DNA from: JBBSIG01 sp038232215
Lineage (GTDB): Bacteria; Actinomycetota; Thermoleophilia; Gaiellales; Gaiellaceae
Assembly (NCBI GenBank): GCA_038232215.1
Contig: JBBSIG010000197.1
Location: 1-5,028 of the forward strand
Length of the DNA stretch: 5,028 nucleotides
Reading direction: 5' to 3'
Under the pieces are notes generated by a model. It was not told the origin of the DNA, made no database searches, and saw only the letters and a list, made by a program, of their open reading frames with translations. The position numbers and the translations under genes were made by a program. Shown in pieces: positions 1 through 4,860 of the stretch (its first letter is position 1; every line of letters begins with the position of its first letter).

Positions 1-405
1 CAGGCCGCCTTCGACAGCGCGCGTGCGTATGCCCTCGAGCGCCGTCAGTTCGGCAATCGCATCGCGAGCTTCCAGGCGATCCAGTGGAAGCTGGCCGACA
101 TGGCGACCGAGATCGACGCCGCGCGCCTGCTCGTCTACCGGGCCGCCTGGCGGAAGGATCGCGGGCTCACGCACAGCGAGGAGGGAGCGAAGGCGAAGCT
201 GTTCGCCTCCGAGACGGCCCGCCGGCAGACCGCGGAGGCGATCCAGATCCTCGGCGGCTACGGCTACACGAAGGAGTTCCCCGTGGAGCGCTACTACCGC
301 GACGCGAAGATCACGGAGATCTACGAGGGCACGAGCGAGATCCAGCGGCTCGTGATCGCCCGCTCGGTGCTCGGGCTCTCGACACGTCCGCTCGCCCAGG
401 GCTGA
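1..405 (+). CDS. Acyl-CoA dehydrogenase, C-terminal part (5' end outside window)
   Basis: FAD-dependent enzyme that introduces the alpha-beta double bond into an acyl-CoA and passes electrons to electron-transfer flavoprotein. Only the last 134 residues are present, read in frame from base 1 to the TGA at 403-405. They match the C-terminal helical domain of the family: ERRQFG near residues 14-19, FQAIQWKLADM following, then ILGGYGYTKEFPVERYYRD, and IYEGTSEIQRLVIAR near the end. The Glu of YEGT (codon 325-327) sits where the medium- and short-chain enzymes have their catalytic base, so the gene looks functional. Substrate chain length cannot be read from this part. An ETF beta gene begins at 4861 and a B12 acyl-CoA mutase lies between, which fits a short- or branched-chain acyl-CoA oxidation locus. 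The last 95 bases overlap the 3' end of the convergent GNAT gene. Confidence 0.95.
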   Translation, partial: QAAFDSARAYALERRQFGNRIASFQAIQWKLADMATEIDAARLLVYRAAWRKDRGLTHSEEGAKAKLFASETARRQTAEAIQILGGYGYTKEFPVERYYRDAKITEIYEGTSEIQRLVIARSVLGLSTRPLAQG

Positions 406-853
406 CGGCCGCTCGGCCCGGCCACGCGTATAGCGCGTCCGGAGCGCCCTCCTCGTTCCCGGCACCGTCGGTGAGCTCCACGGCGGCGAGTCCGTGCCGC
501 TCGTAGAAGCGGCGCGCCCCGGTGTTTTGCTGGAAGACCCAGAGGCGGAAGCCGCATGGCCGCAGCTCCTTCACCTTCTGGAGCAGGACGCCCCCGACGC
601 CGCGGCCGTGAGCGCCCGGGTCGACGTAGAGGTGATCGAGCATGTCGCCGGCGAGTGCAGCGAAGCCGAGGACCCGGGCGTCGCCATGCTCCGCGACCCA
701 GACCTCGTCGTCGACGAGCACCCGCTCCGCGATCCACCTCCGCGTCTGGTCGTCCGAGTGGACGCGGGGCAGAGACGTCATGCCCTCGCGAGCCGCGAGG
801 TAGAGGTCGGCCAGAAACTCGGCGTCGCAGGCTCCGGCGGCCCTGACTCTCAC
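311..853 (-). CDS. GNAT-family N-acetyltransferase
   Basis: Predicted acetyl-CoA-dependent N-acetyltransferase of 180 residues; the acceptor is unknown. The sequence shows the GNAT core: a beta strand VWVAEHGDARVLGFAAL (about 51-67), then LYVDPGAHGRGVGGVLL (about 75-91) holding the RGxGG pyrophosphate-binding loop, and QNTGARRFYERHGL (109-122), typical of the family's C-terminal part. I start at GTG 851-853 rather than TTG 884-886. A TAGAGT hexamer ends 7 nt before this GTG, and the longer form would start inside the divergent adenosyltransferase gene. The recognisable domain ends near LYAW (residue 144). The remaining ~36 residues are Arg/Ser/Ala/Pro-rich and largely antisense to the acyl-CoA dehydrogenase end, so this tail may be meaningless or the stop may have been lost. 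Its link to the acyl-CoA genes is not evident. Confidence 0.82.
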   Translation of the reverse strand: MRVRAAGACDAEFLADLYLAAREGMTSLPRVHSDDQTRRWIAERVLVDDEVWVAEHGDARVLGFAALAGDMLDHLYVDPGAHGRGVGGVLLQKVKELRPCGFRLWVFQQNTGARRFYERHGLAAVELTDGAGNEEGAPDALYAWPGRAAVSPGRADVSRARAPSGRSRAAGSRSCPRRSP

Positions 854-859
854 GACGCC

Positions 860-866
860 TACTCTA
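860..866. promoter_or_regulatory. Overlapping divergent -10 boxes between GNAT and adenosyltransferase genes
   Basis: The seven bases TACTCTA read as TACTCT (860-865) on the + strand and TAGAGT (866-861) on the - strand. Both fit TANNNT. Exactly 7 nt separate the + hexamer from ATG 873 and exactly 7 nt separate the - hexamer from GTG 853, which predicts leaderless transcripts in both directions from one site. I see no convincing -35 box on either side. This is a sequence-based prediction. Confidence 0.6.
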
Positions 867-872
867 CGGTCG

Positions 873-1451
873 ATGGCGCCCCGCAAGATCGACGAGCCCG
901 TCCGCCTGACCCGGATCTACACGCGCGGCGGCGACGCGGGGGAGACGAGCCTCGGCGACGGGACGCGCGCCTCGAAGCTCGACGGGCGGATCGGCGCCTT
1001 CGGAACGGTCGACGAGCTCAACTCGCTCGTCGGGCTCGTGCTCGCCGGGGATCCCCCGGCAGGGATGCGCGACGTGCTGGAGCGGATCCAGAACGAGCTC
1101 TTCGACGTCGGGGCCGATCTCTCGGTCCCGCTCCCGGTCGAGGGGCGCCTGCGCGTCACCCAGGAGCAGATCGACGAGCTCGAGCGCCGCTGCGACGCGG
1201 CGAACGCCGACCTGCCCGAGCTGAAGAGCTTCGTGCTGCCCGGCGGCTCCGAGCTCGCCGCCCGCCTGCACGTGGCCCGGGCGGTCTGCCGCCGCGCCGA
1301 GCGCGAGGCGCTCGCCGCGAGCCGCGAGACGCCCCTGAGCCGGCTCGTGCTGGTGTACCTGAATCGTCTCTCCGACCTGCTCTTCATCCTCGCCCGCTCG
1401 GCGAACGCGGGTGGGAAGGAGCCGCTCTGGAAGCCGGGCGGCTCCGGCTAA
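873..1451 (+). CDS. Cob(I)alamin adenosyltransferase, PduO/MMAB type
   Basis: Transfers the 5'-deoxyadenosyl group of ATP to cob(I)alamin, giving adenosylcobalamin, the cofactor of the mutase encoded just downstream. The 192-residue product is normal length for the family. Visible motifs are the N-terminal ATP-binding YTRGGDAGETSLGDG (16-30), GTVDELNS (44-51), FDVGADLS (77-84), FVLPGGSELAARLHVAR (120-136) and VCRRAER (138-144) with the conserved Arg/Glu cluster, then YLNRLSDLLFILAR (162-175). These place it in the PduO rather than the CobA/BtuR class. The start at ATG 873 has no Shine-Dalgarno but sits 7 nt after a TACTCT hexamer. Only 27 bp separate it from the mutase large-subunit gene, consistent with dedicated cofactor supply and handover to that enzyme. 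Family assignment is firm; dedication to this mutase is inferred from adjacency. Confidence 0.95.
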   Translation: MAPRKIDEPVRLTRIYTRGGDAGETSLGDGTRASKLDGRIGAFGTVDELNSLVGLVLAGDPPAGMRDVLERIQNELFDVGADLSVPLPVEGRLRVTQEQIDELERRCDAANADLPELKSFVLPGGSELAARLHVARAVCRRAEREALAASRETPLSRLVLVYLNRLSDLLFILARSANAGGKEPLWKPGGSG

Positions 1452-1462
1452 GGGCCCGCGCC

Positions 1463-1468
1463 TACAAT
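1463..1468 (+). promoter_or_regulatory. -10 box (TACAAT) before mutase large subunit
   Basis: TACAAT is the best -10 match in the window and lies in the 27-bp gap after the adenosyltransferase gene, 10 nt before ATG 1479. It predicts a transcript with a leader of about 0-4 nt. It overlaps the alternative ATG at 1467, which would then lie upstream of the transcription start; this favours 1479 as the true start. No -35 match is evident. Confidence 0.55.
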
Positions 1469-1478
1469 GCGTCGCGCG

Positions 1479-3155
1479 ATGGCGACGACCGGGGACCCGC
1501 CCGCGCGGCCGGAGCTCGACGGGACGGCCGAGTGGCGGCGTGAGCTGTACGACGCGGAGCCCGAGCGCGAGGGCGAGCTCTTCTCGACCATCTCGGGGCT
1601 CGAGAACGAGCCGCTGTACACGCCCGACAACGTCGAGGTCGACGTCGAGCGCGACCTCGGCTACCCCGGGGTGTATCCGTTCACGCGCGGGGTGTATCCG
1701 TCGATGTACCGCGGCAAGCTGTGGACGATGCGGCAGTTCGCCGGCTTCGGCACCGCCGCCGAGACGAACGAGCGCTTCCGCTACCTGCTCGAGCACGGCC
1801 AGACCGGGCTCTCGACCGCCTTCGACATGCCGACGCTGATGGGCTACGACTCCGATCACGCCCGCTCGCTCGGGGAGGTTGGCCGCGAGGGAGTCGCGAT
1901 CGACTCGCTCGACGACATGGAGACGCTCTTCGCGGGCATCCCGCTCGGGGAGGTCTCGACCTCGATGACGATCAACTCCCCGGCGGCGATGCTGCTCGCC
2001 TTCTACGTCTGCGTGGCCGAGCAGCAGGGTGTCCCGCGCGCCGAGCTCCGCGGGACGATCCAGACGGACATCCTCAAGGAGTACATCGCCCAGAAGGAGT
2101 GGATCTTCCCGCCCGAGCCTTCGATGCGGCTCGTGGTCGACATGATGGAGTACTGCTCGCAGGAGCTGCCGCGCTGGCACCCGATCTCGATCTCGGGCTA
2201 CCACATCCGCGAGGCGGGCTCGAACGCGGTGCAGGAGCTCGCCTTCACGCTGGCGGACGGGTTCGCCTATGTGGAGGCGGCGCTCGAGCGGGGGCTCGAC
2301 GTCGACGACTTCGCGCCCAGGCTGTCGTTCTTCTTCAACGCGCACCTCGACTTCTTCGAGGAGATCGCGAAGTATCGGGCGGCGCGCCGGATCTGGGCGC
2401 GTGAGCTGCGCGAGCGCTACGGCGCCCGCAACCCGCGCTCGTGGCTGATGCGCTTCCACACGCAGACGGCGGGCGTGTCGCTGACTGCGCAGCAGCCGGA
2501 GGTGAACATCGTCCGCACCGCGCTCGAGGCGCTCGCCGCGGTGCTCGGGGGCACACAGTCGTTGCACACGAACTCCTTCGACGAGGCGCTCGCGCTGCCG
2601 ACCGAGAACGCGGTTCGGCTCGCCCTGCGCACCCAGCAGGTGATCGCGCACGAGACGGGCGTCGTCAACACGGCCGATCCGCTGGGAGGCTCCTGGTACG
2701 TCGAGGAGCTGACGAATCGCCTGGAGGCGGAGGCATACGACTACTTCGAGCGCATCCGCGCGCTCGGCGGCGTGATCCCCGCGATCAAGGAGAACTTCTT
2801 CCAGCGCGAGATCGCGGAGGCGTCGTTCCGCTACCAGTCGGAGGTGGAGGCGCGGCAGCGCATCGTGGTCGGCGTCAACCGGTACGAGCTGGAGGACGAG
2901 CCGGAGCTCGAGCTGCTGAAGATCGATCCCGCGCTCGAGGGAGAGCAGATCGAGCGCGTGCAGGCCGTGCGGGCGCGGCGCGACTCGGCGGCGGTCGAGG
3001 CGGCTCTCGCGCGGCTCAGGCAGGCCGCGAGCCGTGAGGACGACAACCTGATGCCGCCGATCGTCGAGGCGTCGCGCGCCTACGTGACGATGGGGGAGAT
3101 GTGCGAGGCGCTACGGGAGATCTGGGGCGTCTGGCGCGAGACTCCCGTCTTCTGA
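1479..3155 (+). CDS. B12-dependent acyl-CoA mutase large subunit, isobutyryl-CoA mutase-like
   Basis: Catalytic subunit (558 aa) of an adenosylcobalamin-dependent acyl-CoA mutase; works with the small B12-binding subunit encoded at 3444. It has the family's TIM-barrel substrate domain: GYPGVYPFTRGVYPSMY (61-77), GLSTAFDMPT (110-119), GYDSDH (122-127), TIQTDILKEYIAQKEW (193-208), SISGYHIREAG (237-247), FHTQTAGVSLTAQQP (326-340), GGTQSLHTNS (357-366) and ADPLGGSWYVE (399-409). It lacks the fused C-terminal B12 domain, as expected for split enzymes. His242 matches catalytic His244 of Propionibacterium methylmalonyl-CoA mutase. The residues equivalent to its Tyr89 and Arg207, which hold the carboxylate, are Phe87 and Gln205, as in isobutyryl-CoA mutase; Ala114 argues against the 2-hydroxyisobutyryl-CoA type, which has Asp there. 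I therefore favour isobutyryl/n-butyryl-CoA mutase over methylmalonyl-CoA mutase. ATG 1467 would add four residues but lies in the -10 box. Confidence 0.93.
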   Translation: MATTGDPPARPELDGTAEWRRELYDAEPEREGELFSTISGLENEPLYTPDNVEVDVERDLGYPGVYPFTRGVYPSMYRGKLWTMRQFAGFGTAAETNERFRYLLEHGQTGLSTAFDMPTLMGYDSDHARSLGEVGREGVAIDSLDDMETLFAGIPLGEVSTSMTINSPAAMLLAFYVCVAEQQGVPRAELRGTIQTDILKEYIAQKEWIFPPEPSMRLVVDMMEYCSQELPRWHPISISGYHIREAGSNAVQELAFTLADGFAYVEAALERGLDVDDFAPRLSFFFNAHLDFFEEIAKYRAARRIWARELRERYGARNPRSWLMRFHTQTAGVSLTAQQPEVNIVRTALEALAAVLGGTQSLHTNSFDEALALPTENAVRLALRTQQVIAHETGVVNTADPLGGSWYVEELTNRLEAEAYDYFERIRALGGVIPAIKENFFQREIAEASFRYQSEVEARQRIVVGVNRYELEDEPELELLKIDPALEGEQIERVQAVRARRDSAAVEAALARLRQAASREDDNLMPPIVEASRAYVTMGEMCEALREIWGVWRETPVF

Positions 3156-3194
3156 GGGCTGGCGCCTGCCGCGCCGCCGCCGCGCCGCAGAAAC

Positions 3195-3263
3195 CGTCAC
3201 ACATCTGTCACGCCTTCGCCCTTGACAAGTCACGGTGCCTGGCACCTGTGACGACGTGTGACG
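3195..3263. repeat. Imperfect inverted-repeat element with central palindrome
   Basis: The outer arms are CGTCACACATCTGTCACG (3195-3212) and CTGTGACGACGTGTGACG (3246-3263). The reverse complement of the first matches the second apart from one indel and a few mismatches. Between them lie the small palindrome CTTGACAAG (3221-3229) and the nested GTCAC-GGTGCC-T-GGCACC-T-GTGAC (3229-3252), an 11-bp inverted repeat with one bulged T. TGTGACGA occurs twice, at 3247 and 3257. The architecture resembles REP-like or miniature inverted-repeat elements, but a cluster of operators is also possible. The TTGACA at 3222-3227 has no TANNNT hexamer about 17 bp downstream. Confidence 0.6.
3232..3246. repeat. 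Palindromic 15-mer, copy 1
   Basis: ACGGTGCCTGGCACC is identical to the copy at 3349-3363, 117 bp downstream. Its core GGTGCC-T-GGCACC is a perfect inverted repeat around one base. Two exact copies in 288 bp are not expected by chance even at this GC content. Confidence 0.8.
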
Positions 3264-3348
3264 AAAGATCAACAGGCTGCCCGGTGCGGAATTGCTGCAT
3301 TTCGCGGGTCCCATAGCGCGCGTCTCGTCGGTCTGTGGACGGTTCGCG

Positions 3349-3363
3349 ACGGTGCCTGGCACC
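3349..3363. repeat. Palindromic 15-mer, copy 2
   Basis: Exact second copy of ACGGTGCCTGGCACC. Here the symmetry extends one pair further to CGGTGCC-T-GGCACCG (3350-3364). It also forms the start of the adjacent tandem array, linking the two repeat types. It lies about 80 bp upstream of the small-subunit start. Confidence 0.8.
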
Positions 3364-3404
3364 GCGGGGCGGTTGCCGGCACCGCGGGGCGGTTTGCCGC
3401 GGCC
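3350..3404. repeat. Tandem ~20-bp degenerate repeat (about 2.5 units)
   Basis: Unit 1 (3350-3369) and unit 2 (3370-3389) share CGGT at the left and GGCACCGCGGGG at the right and agree at 17 of 20 positions. A third partial unit, CGGTTTGCCGCGGCC, starts at 3390. Unit 2 contains CGGTTGCCGGCACCG, a degenerate form of the 15-bp palindrome with an extra T in its left arm. The array ends about 26 bp upstream of the -10 box of the small-subunit gene. Confidence 0.75.
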
Positions 3405-3429
3405 ACCCGTCCGAGCGGCAGGGCTTCTC

Positions 3430-3435
3430 TAGACT
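3430..3435 (+). promoter_or_regulatory. -10 box (TAGACT) before mutase small subunit
   Basis: TAGACT fits TANNNT and ends 8 nt before GTG 3444, predicting an essentially leaderless transcript. It gives the small-subunit gene its own promoter, separate from that of the large subunit. No clear -35 box is visible; the tandem repeat array occupies the region just upstream. Confidence 0.55.
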
Positions 3436-3443
3436 CTGCGACC

Positions 3444-3842
3444 GTGGCGCGCAAGATCCGAGTCGTGATCGCCAAGCCGGGGCTCGACGGACACGACCGC
3501 GGTGCGAAGATCATCGCCCGCGCGCTCCGCGACGCCGGCATGGAGGTGATCTACACCGGCCTCCACCAGACGCCGGAGCAGATCGTCGAGACCGCGATCC
3601 AGGAGGACGCCGACGCGGTCGGCATCTCGATCCTCTCGGGCGCGCACATGACGCTCGTGCCGCGCATCCTCGACGGCCTGAAGGAAGCCGAGGTGGAGGA
3701 CGTCCTCGTGGTGGTCGGCGGCACGATCCCCGCGGAGGACGCGCGCGAGCTGAAGGAGCTCGGCGTGGCCGAGATCTTCACCCCGGGCGCGCCGACGGGC
3801 GAGATCGTCGAGTTCCTGCGCAGCACGGTGGCGGTTCCGTAG
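3444..3842 (+). CDS. Acyl-CoA mutase small subunit, cobalamin-binding
   Basis: The 132-residue Rossmann-type B12-binding subunit that pairs with the catalytic subunit encoded upstream. It has the base-off/His-on cobalamin signature: GLDGHDRG (13-20) with Asp15-x-His17-x-x-Gly20, His17 being the expected lower axial cobalt ligand; SIL (62-64) for SxL; and VVGGTIP with Gly92-Gly93. Length matches stand-alone small subunits of isobutyryl-CoA, 2-hydroxyisobutyryl-CoA and split methylmalonyl-CoA mutases, roughly 130-140 residues. I chose GTG 3444, giving MARKIRVVIAKPG, because the family begins here and a TAGACT box sits 8 nt upstream; GTG 3258 would add unrelated residues translated from repeats. 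Small-subunit sequence alone does not tell substrate. The 288-bp gap and separate promoter suggest expression distinct from the large subunit. A hairpin immediately follows the stop. Confidence 0.95.
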   Translation: MARKIRVVIAKPGLDGHDRGAKIIARALRDAGMEVIYTGLHQTPEQIVETAIQEDADAVGISILSGAHMTLVPRILDGLKEAEVEDVLVVVGGTIPAEDARELKELGVAEIFTPGAPTGEIVEFLRSTVAVP

Positions 3843-3860
3843 CGTCGTCCGCAGACGACG
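3843..3860. terminator. Convergent-gene hairpin, possible bidirectional terminator
   Basis: CGTCGTC-CGCA-GACGACG is a perfect 7-bp stem with a 4-base loop, beginning on the base after the mutase small-subunit TAG and lying 9 bp from the end of the convergent M23 gene. No T-tract follows on either strand, so it is not a canonical intrinsic terminator. Its position in a 27-bp convergent gap favours a role in ending or protecting both mRNAs. Confidence 0.5.
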
Positions 3861-3869
3861 GGGGCGCGC

Positions 3870-4772
3870 CTACCCGACCAGCTCGACGACCGCCGCCGCG
3901 AGCGCGTCCACGTCGCCGCGCTGCGCCTTCAGCGTGACCGGAGTCGGCTCGGTCCGGACGACGACCGCTTGCCCGGGATGGGCGCTCGCGAGCGCAGTCG
4001 GGACCGGCCGTCCGCGGAGCGCCGCGGTCCGGACGAGCGCGGTCGCCGGCACGCTGACGGTGACCGTGCGCTCGAGCTTCGTCAGAGGAGGCCCCGCCGG
4101 TAGCACTCGCAGCACCGACACGCTGAGCTCCAGGCGGACGTCGGTCGCCCCCACCACGGAGCCGCGGAGAGAGAGCGTGACCTGCCTGCCCGGAGGCGCC
4201 GAGAAGAGCAGCTGCGGCGCCGACTGGAGGGTCCGATAGGGGTCGACGGCCGCACCGTCGCCGGGGTGCAGCTCGAAGTGCAGGTGTGGCGAGAGGCCGT
4301 CCGCGTCACCGGAATCGCCGACGAAGCCGACCAGCTGCCCCGCGCGTACGCGTGCGCCGTCCTTCAGCCCGGGCGCGTAGGCCGTCCCGGCGACGCACTT
4401 GCCGCGGTTGTCGTTTCCGGGCCCGAGGTCGTTGTTGAGGTGGACGTAGAGGTAGGTCGTCCCGCTGTCGCCGTGCAGGTAGAGCATGCAGCCGGCCGCC
4501 GCCGACGTCGTCCAGAAGGTCACCTTTCCGCCCTCGGCCGCGACGGCGTGCGCTCGCCGGGCGGCGACGATGTCGATCCCCTGGTGGCGGCCGCCGCCGC
4601 GCGCGTCCCCGAAATCGTCCGAGTACCGAGCCGAGCCCACGACCGGGAACACGATCGCCGGCAGGGCGGCCGCCTTCTTCGGCGGTGCGGCGGACGCTCC
4701 GGCCGCGAGGCCGAGAACGGGCAGGAAGAGGAGGAGGAAGACCCCTCGGGCTGTCGTCCGGTGGCGTGTCAT
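3870..4772 (-). CDS. Secreted M23-family (LytM-type) peptidase
   Basis: Predicted exported zinc metallopeptidase of 300 residues that would cut peptidoglycan peptide bridges. The chosen ATG at 4770-4772 gives a classic signal peptide: Arg/His-rich n-region MTRHRTTARG, hydrophobic VFLLLFLPVLGLAAG, and a cleavage site near ASA (26-28). The M23 domain carries the full set: His63-x-x-x-Asp67 (RHQGIDI), His111 (YVHLN) and His163-x-His165 (SPHLHFELHP). By analogy with LytM, His63, Asp67 and His165 bind zinc and His111 and His163 are catalytic. Cys95 and Cys126 are the only cysteines after the leader and may form a disulfide. Residues about 185-300 form a Val/Leu-rich, probably beta-structured C-terminal region I do not recognise. 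An upstream extension to 4961 would run antisense through the etfB start and lose the leader. It is not functionally linked to the flanking acyl-CoA genes. Confidence 0.9.
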   Translation of the reverse strand: MTRHRTTARGVFLLLFLPVLGLAAGASAAPPKKAAALPAIVFPVVGSARYSDDFGDARGGGRHQGIDIVAARRAHAVAAEGGKVTFWTTSAAAGCMLYLHGDSGTTYLYVHLNNDLGPGNDNRGKCVAGTAYAPGLKDGARVRAGQLVGFVGDSGDADGLSPHLHFELHPGDGAAVDPYRTLQSAPQLLFSAPPGRQVTLSLRGSVVGATDVRLELSVSVLRVLPAGPPLTKLERTVTVSVPATALVRTAALRGRPVPTALASAHPGQAVVVRTEPTPVTLKAQRGDVDALAAAVVELVG

Positions 4773-4800
4773 GAGCTCCGGTTCGCGCTCGAAGGGCGGC

Positions 4801-4809
4801 ACCCTAACA
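4801..4809 (-). promoter_or_regulatory. Extended -10 promoter of the M23 peptidase gene
   Basis: On the - strand the bases read TGT-TAGGGT, an extended -10 (TGN followed by TANNNT). It ends 28 nt before ATG 4772, predicting a leader of about 20 nt. GGAG (4779-4776) is a possible Shine-Dalgarno, though only 3 nt from the ATG. This gene would thus be leadered, unlike the others here. Confidence 0.45.
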
Positions 4810-4847
4810 GCTCGACCGAGCTGCGCCAGCGGCCCGCAGGCAGCCAT

Positions 4848-4853
4848 TAGAGT
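4848..4853 (+). promoter_or_regulatory. -10 box (TAGAGT) before etfB
   Basis: TAGAGT ends exactly 7 nt before GTG 4861. Hexamer and spacing are the same as on the - strand ahead of the GNAT start. It predicts a leaderless mRNA. There is no Shine-Dalgarno between the hexamer and the start. Confidence 0.6.
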
Positions 4854-4860
4854 CCGCGGC

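Larger units (their letters stand above)
3156..3443. other. Repeat-rich non-coding gap between mutase subunit genes
   Basis: 288 bp without a convincing gene. An in-frame extension of the small-subunit gene to GTG 3258 exists, but it adds 62 residues with no family resemblance. The gap holds a long imperfect inverted repeat with a palindrome (3195-3263), a second copy of the palindrome (3349-3363), degenerate 20-bp tandem units (3350-3404), and the -10 box of the small-subunit gene at its end. There is no Shine-Dalgarno-driven small ORF I can defend and no recognisable cobalamin riboswitch. Confidence 0.7.

Noticed and set aside
1467..1478. Alternative mutase start at ATG 1467
   Set aside because: It overlaps the TACAAT box and would lie upstream of the predicted transcription start; ATG 1479 also begins a normal family N-terminus.
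494..1543. 349-residue open frame on the + strand over the GNAT and adenosyltransferase genes
   Set aside because: It is antisense to the GNAT core, then out of frame with the adenosyltransferase, with low-complexity Arg/Ala/Pro translation.
1668..1702. Repeated GCGGGGTGTATCCG-like stretch inside the mutase gene
   Set aside because: It encodes GVYPFTRGVYPSMY, a repeat-like peptide conserved across the mutase family, so it is protein constraint rather than a DNA element.
864..2651. 595-residue open frame on the - strand across the adenosyltransferase and mutase genes
   Set aside because: Arg/Glu/Leu/Val-rich translation with no family motifs, antisense to two clear enzymes; long open antisense frames are expected where codons end in G or C.
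3222..3250. TTGACA (3222-3227) as a -35 box
   Set aside because: No TANNNT hexamer lies about 17 bp downstream; the sequence is part of the CTTGACAAG palindrome.
3258..3443. Upstream extension of the mutase small subunit to GTG 3258
   Set aside because: The 62 extra residues are translated repeat DNA without resemblance to B12-binding subunits, and a -10 box lies inside the extension.
3156..3443. Cobalamin riboswitch before the small subunit
   Set aside because: I could not find a recognisable B12-box or multi-stem arrangement, and the predicted start of transcription leaves no leader.
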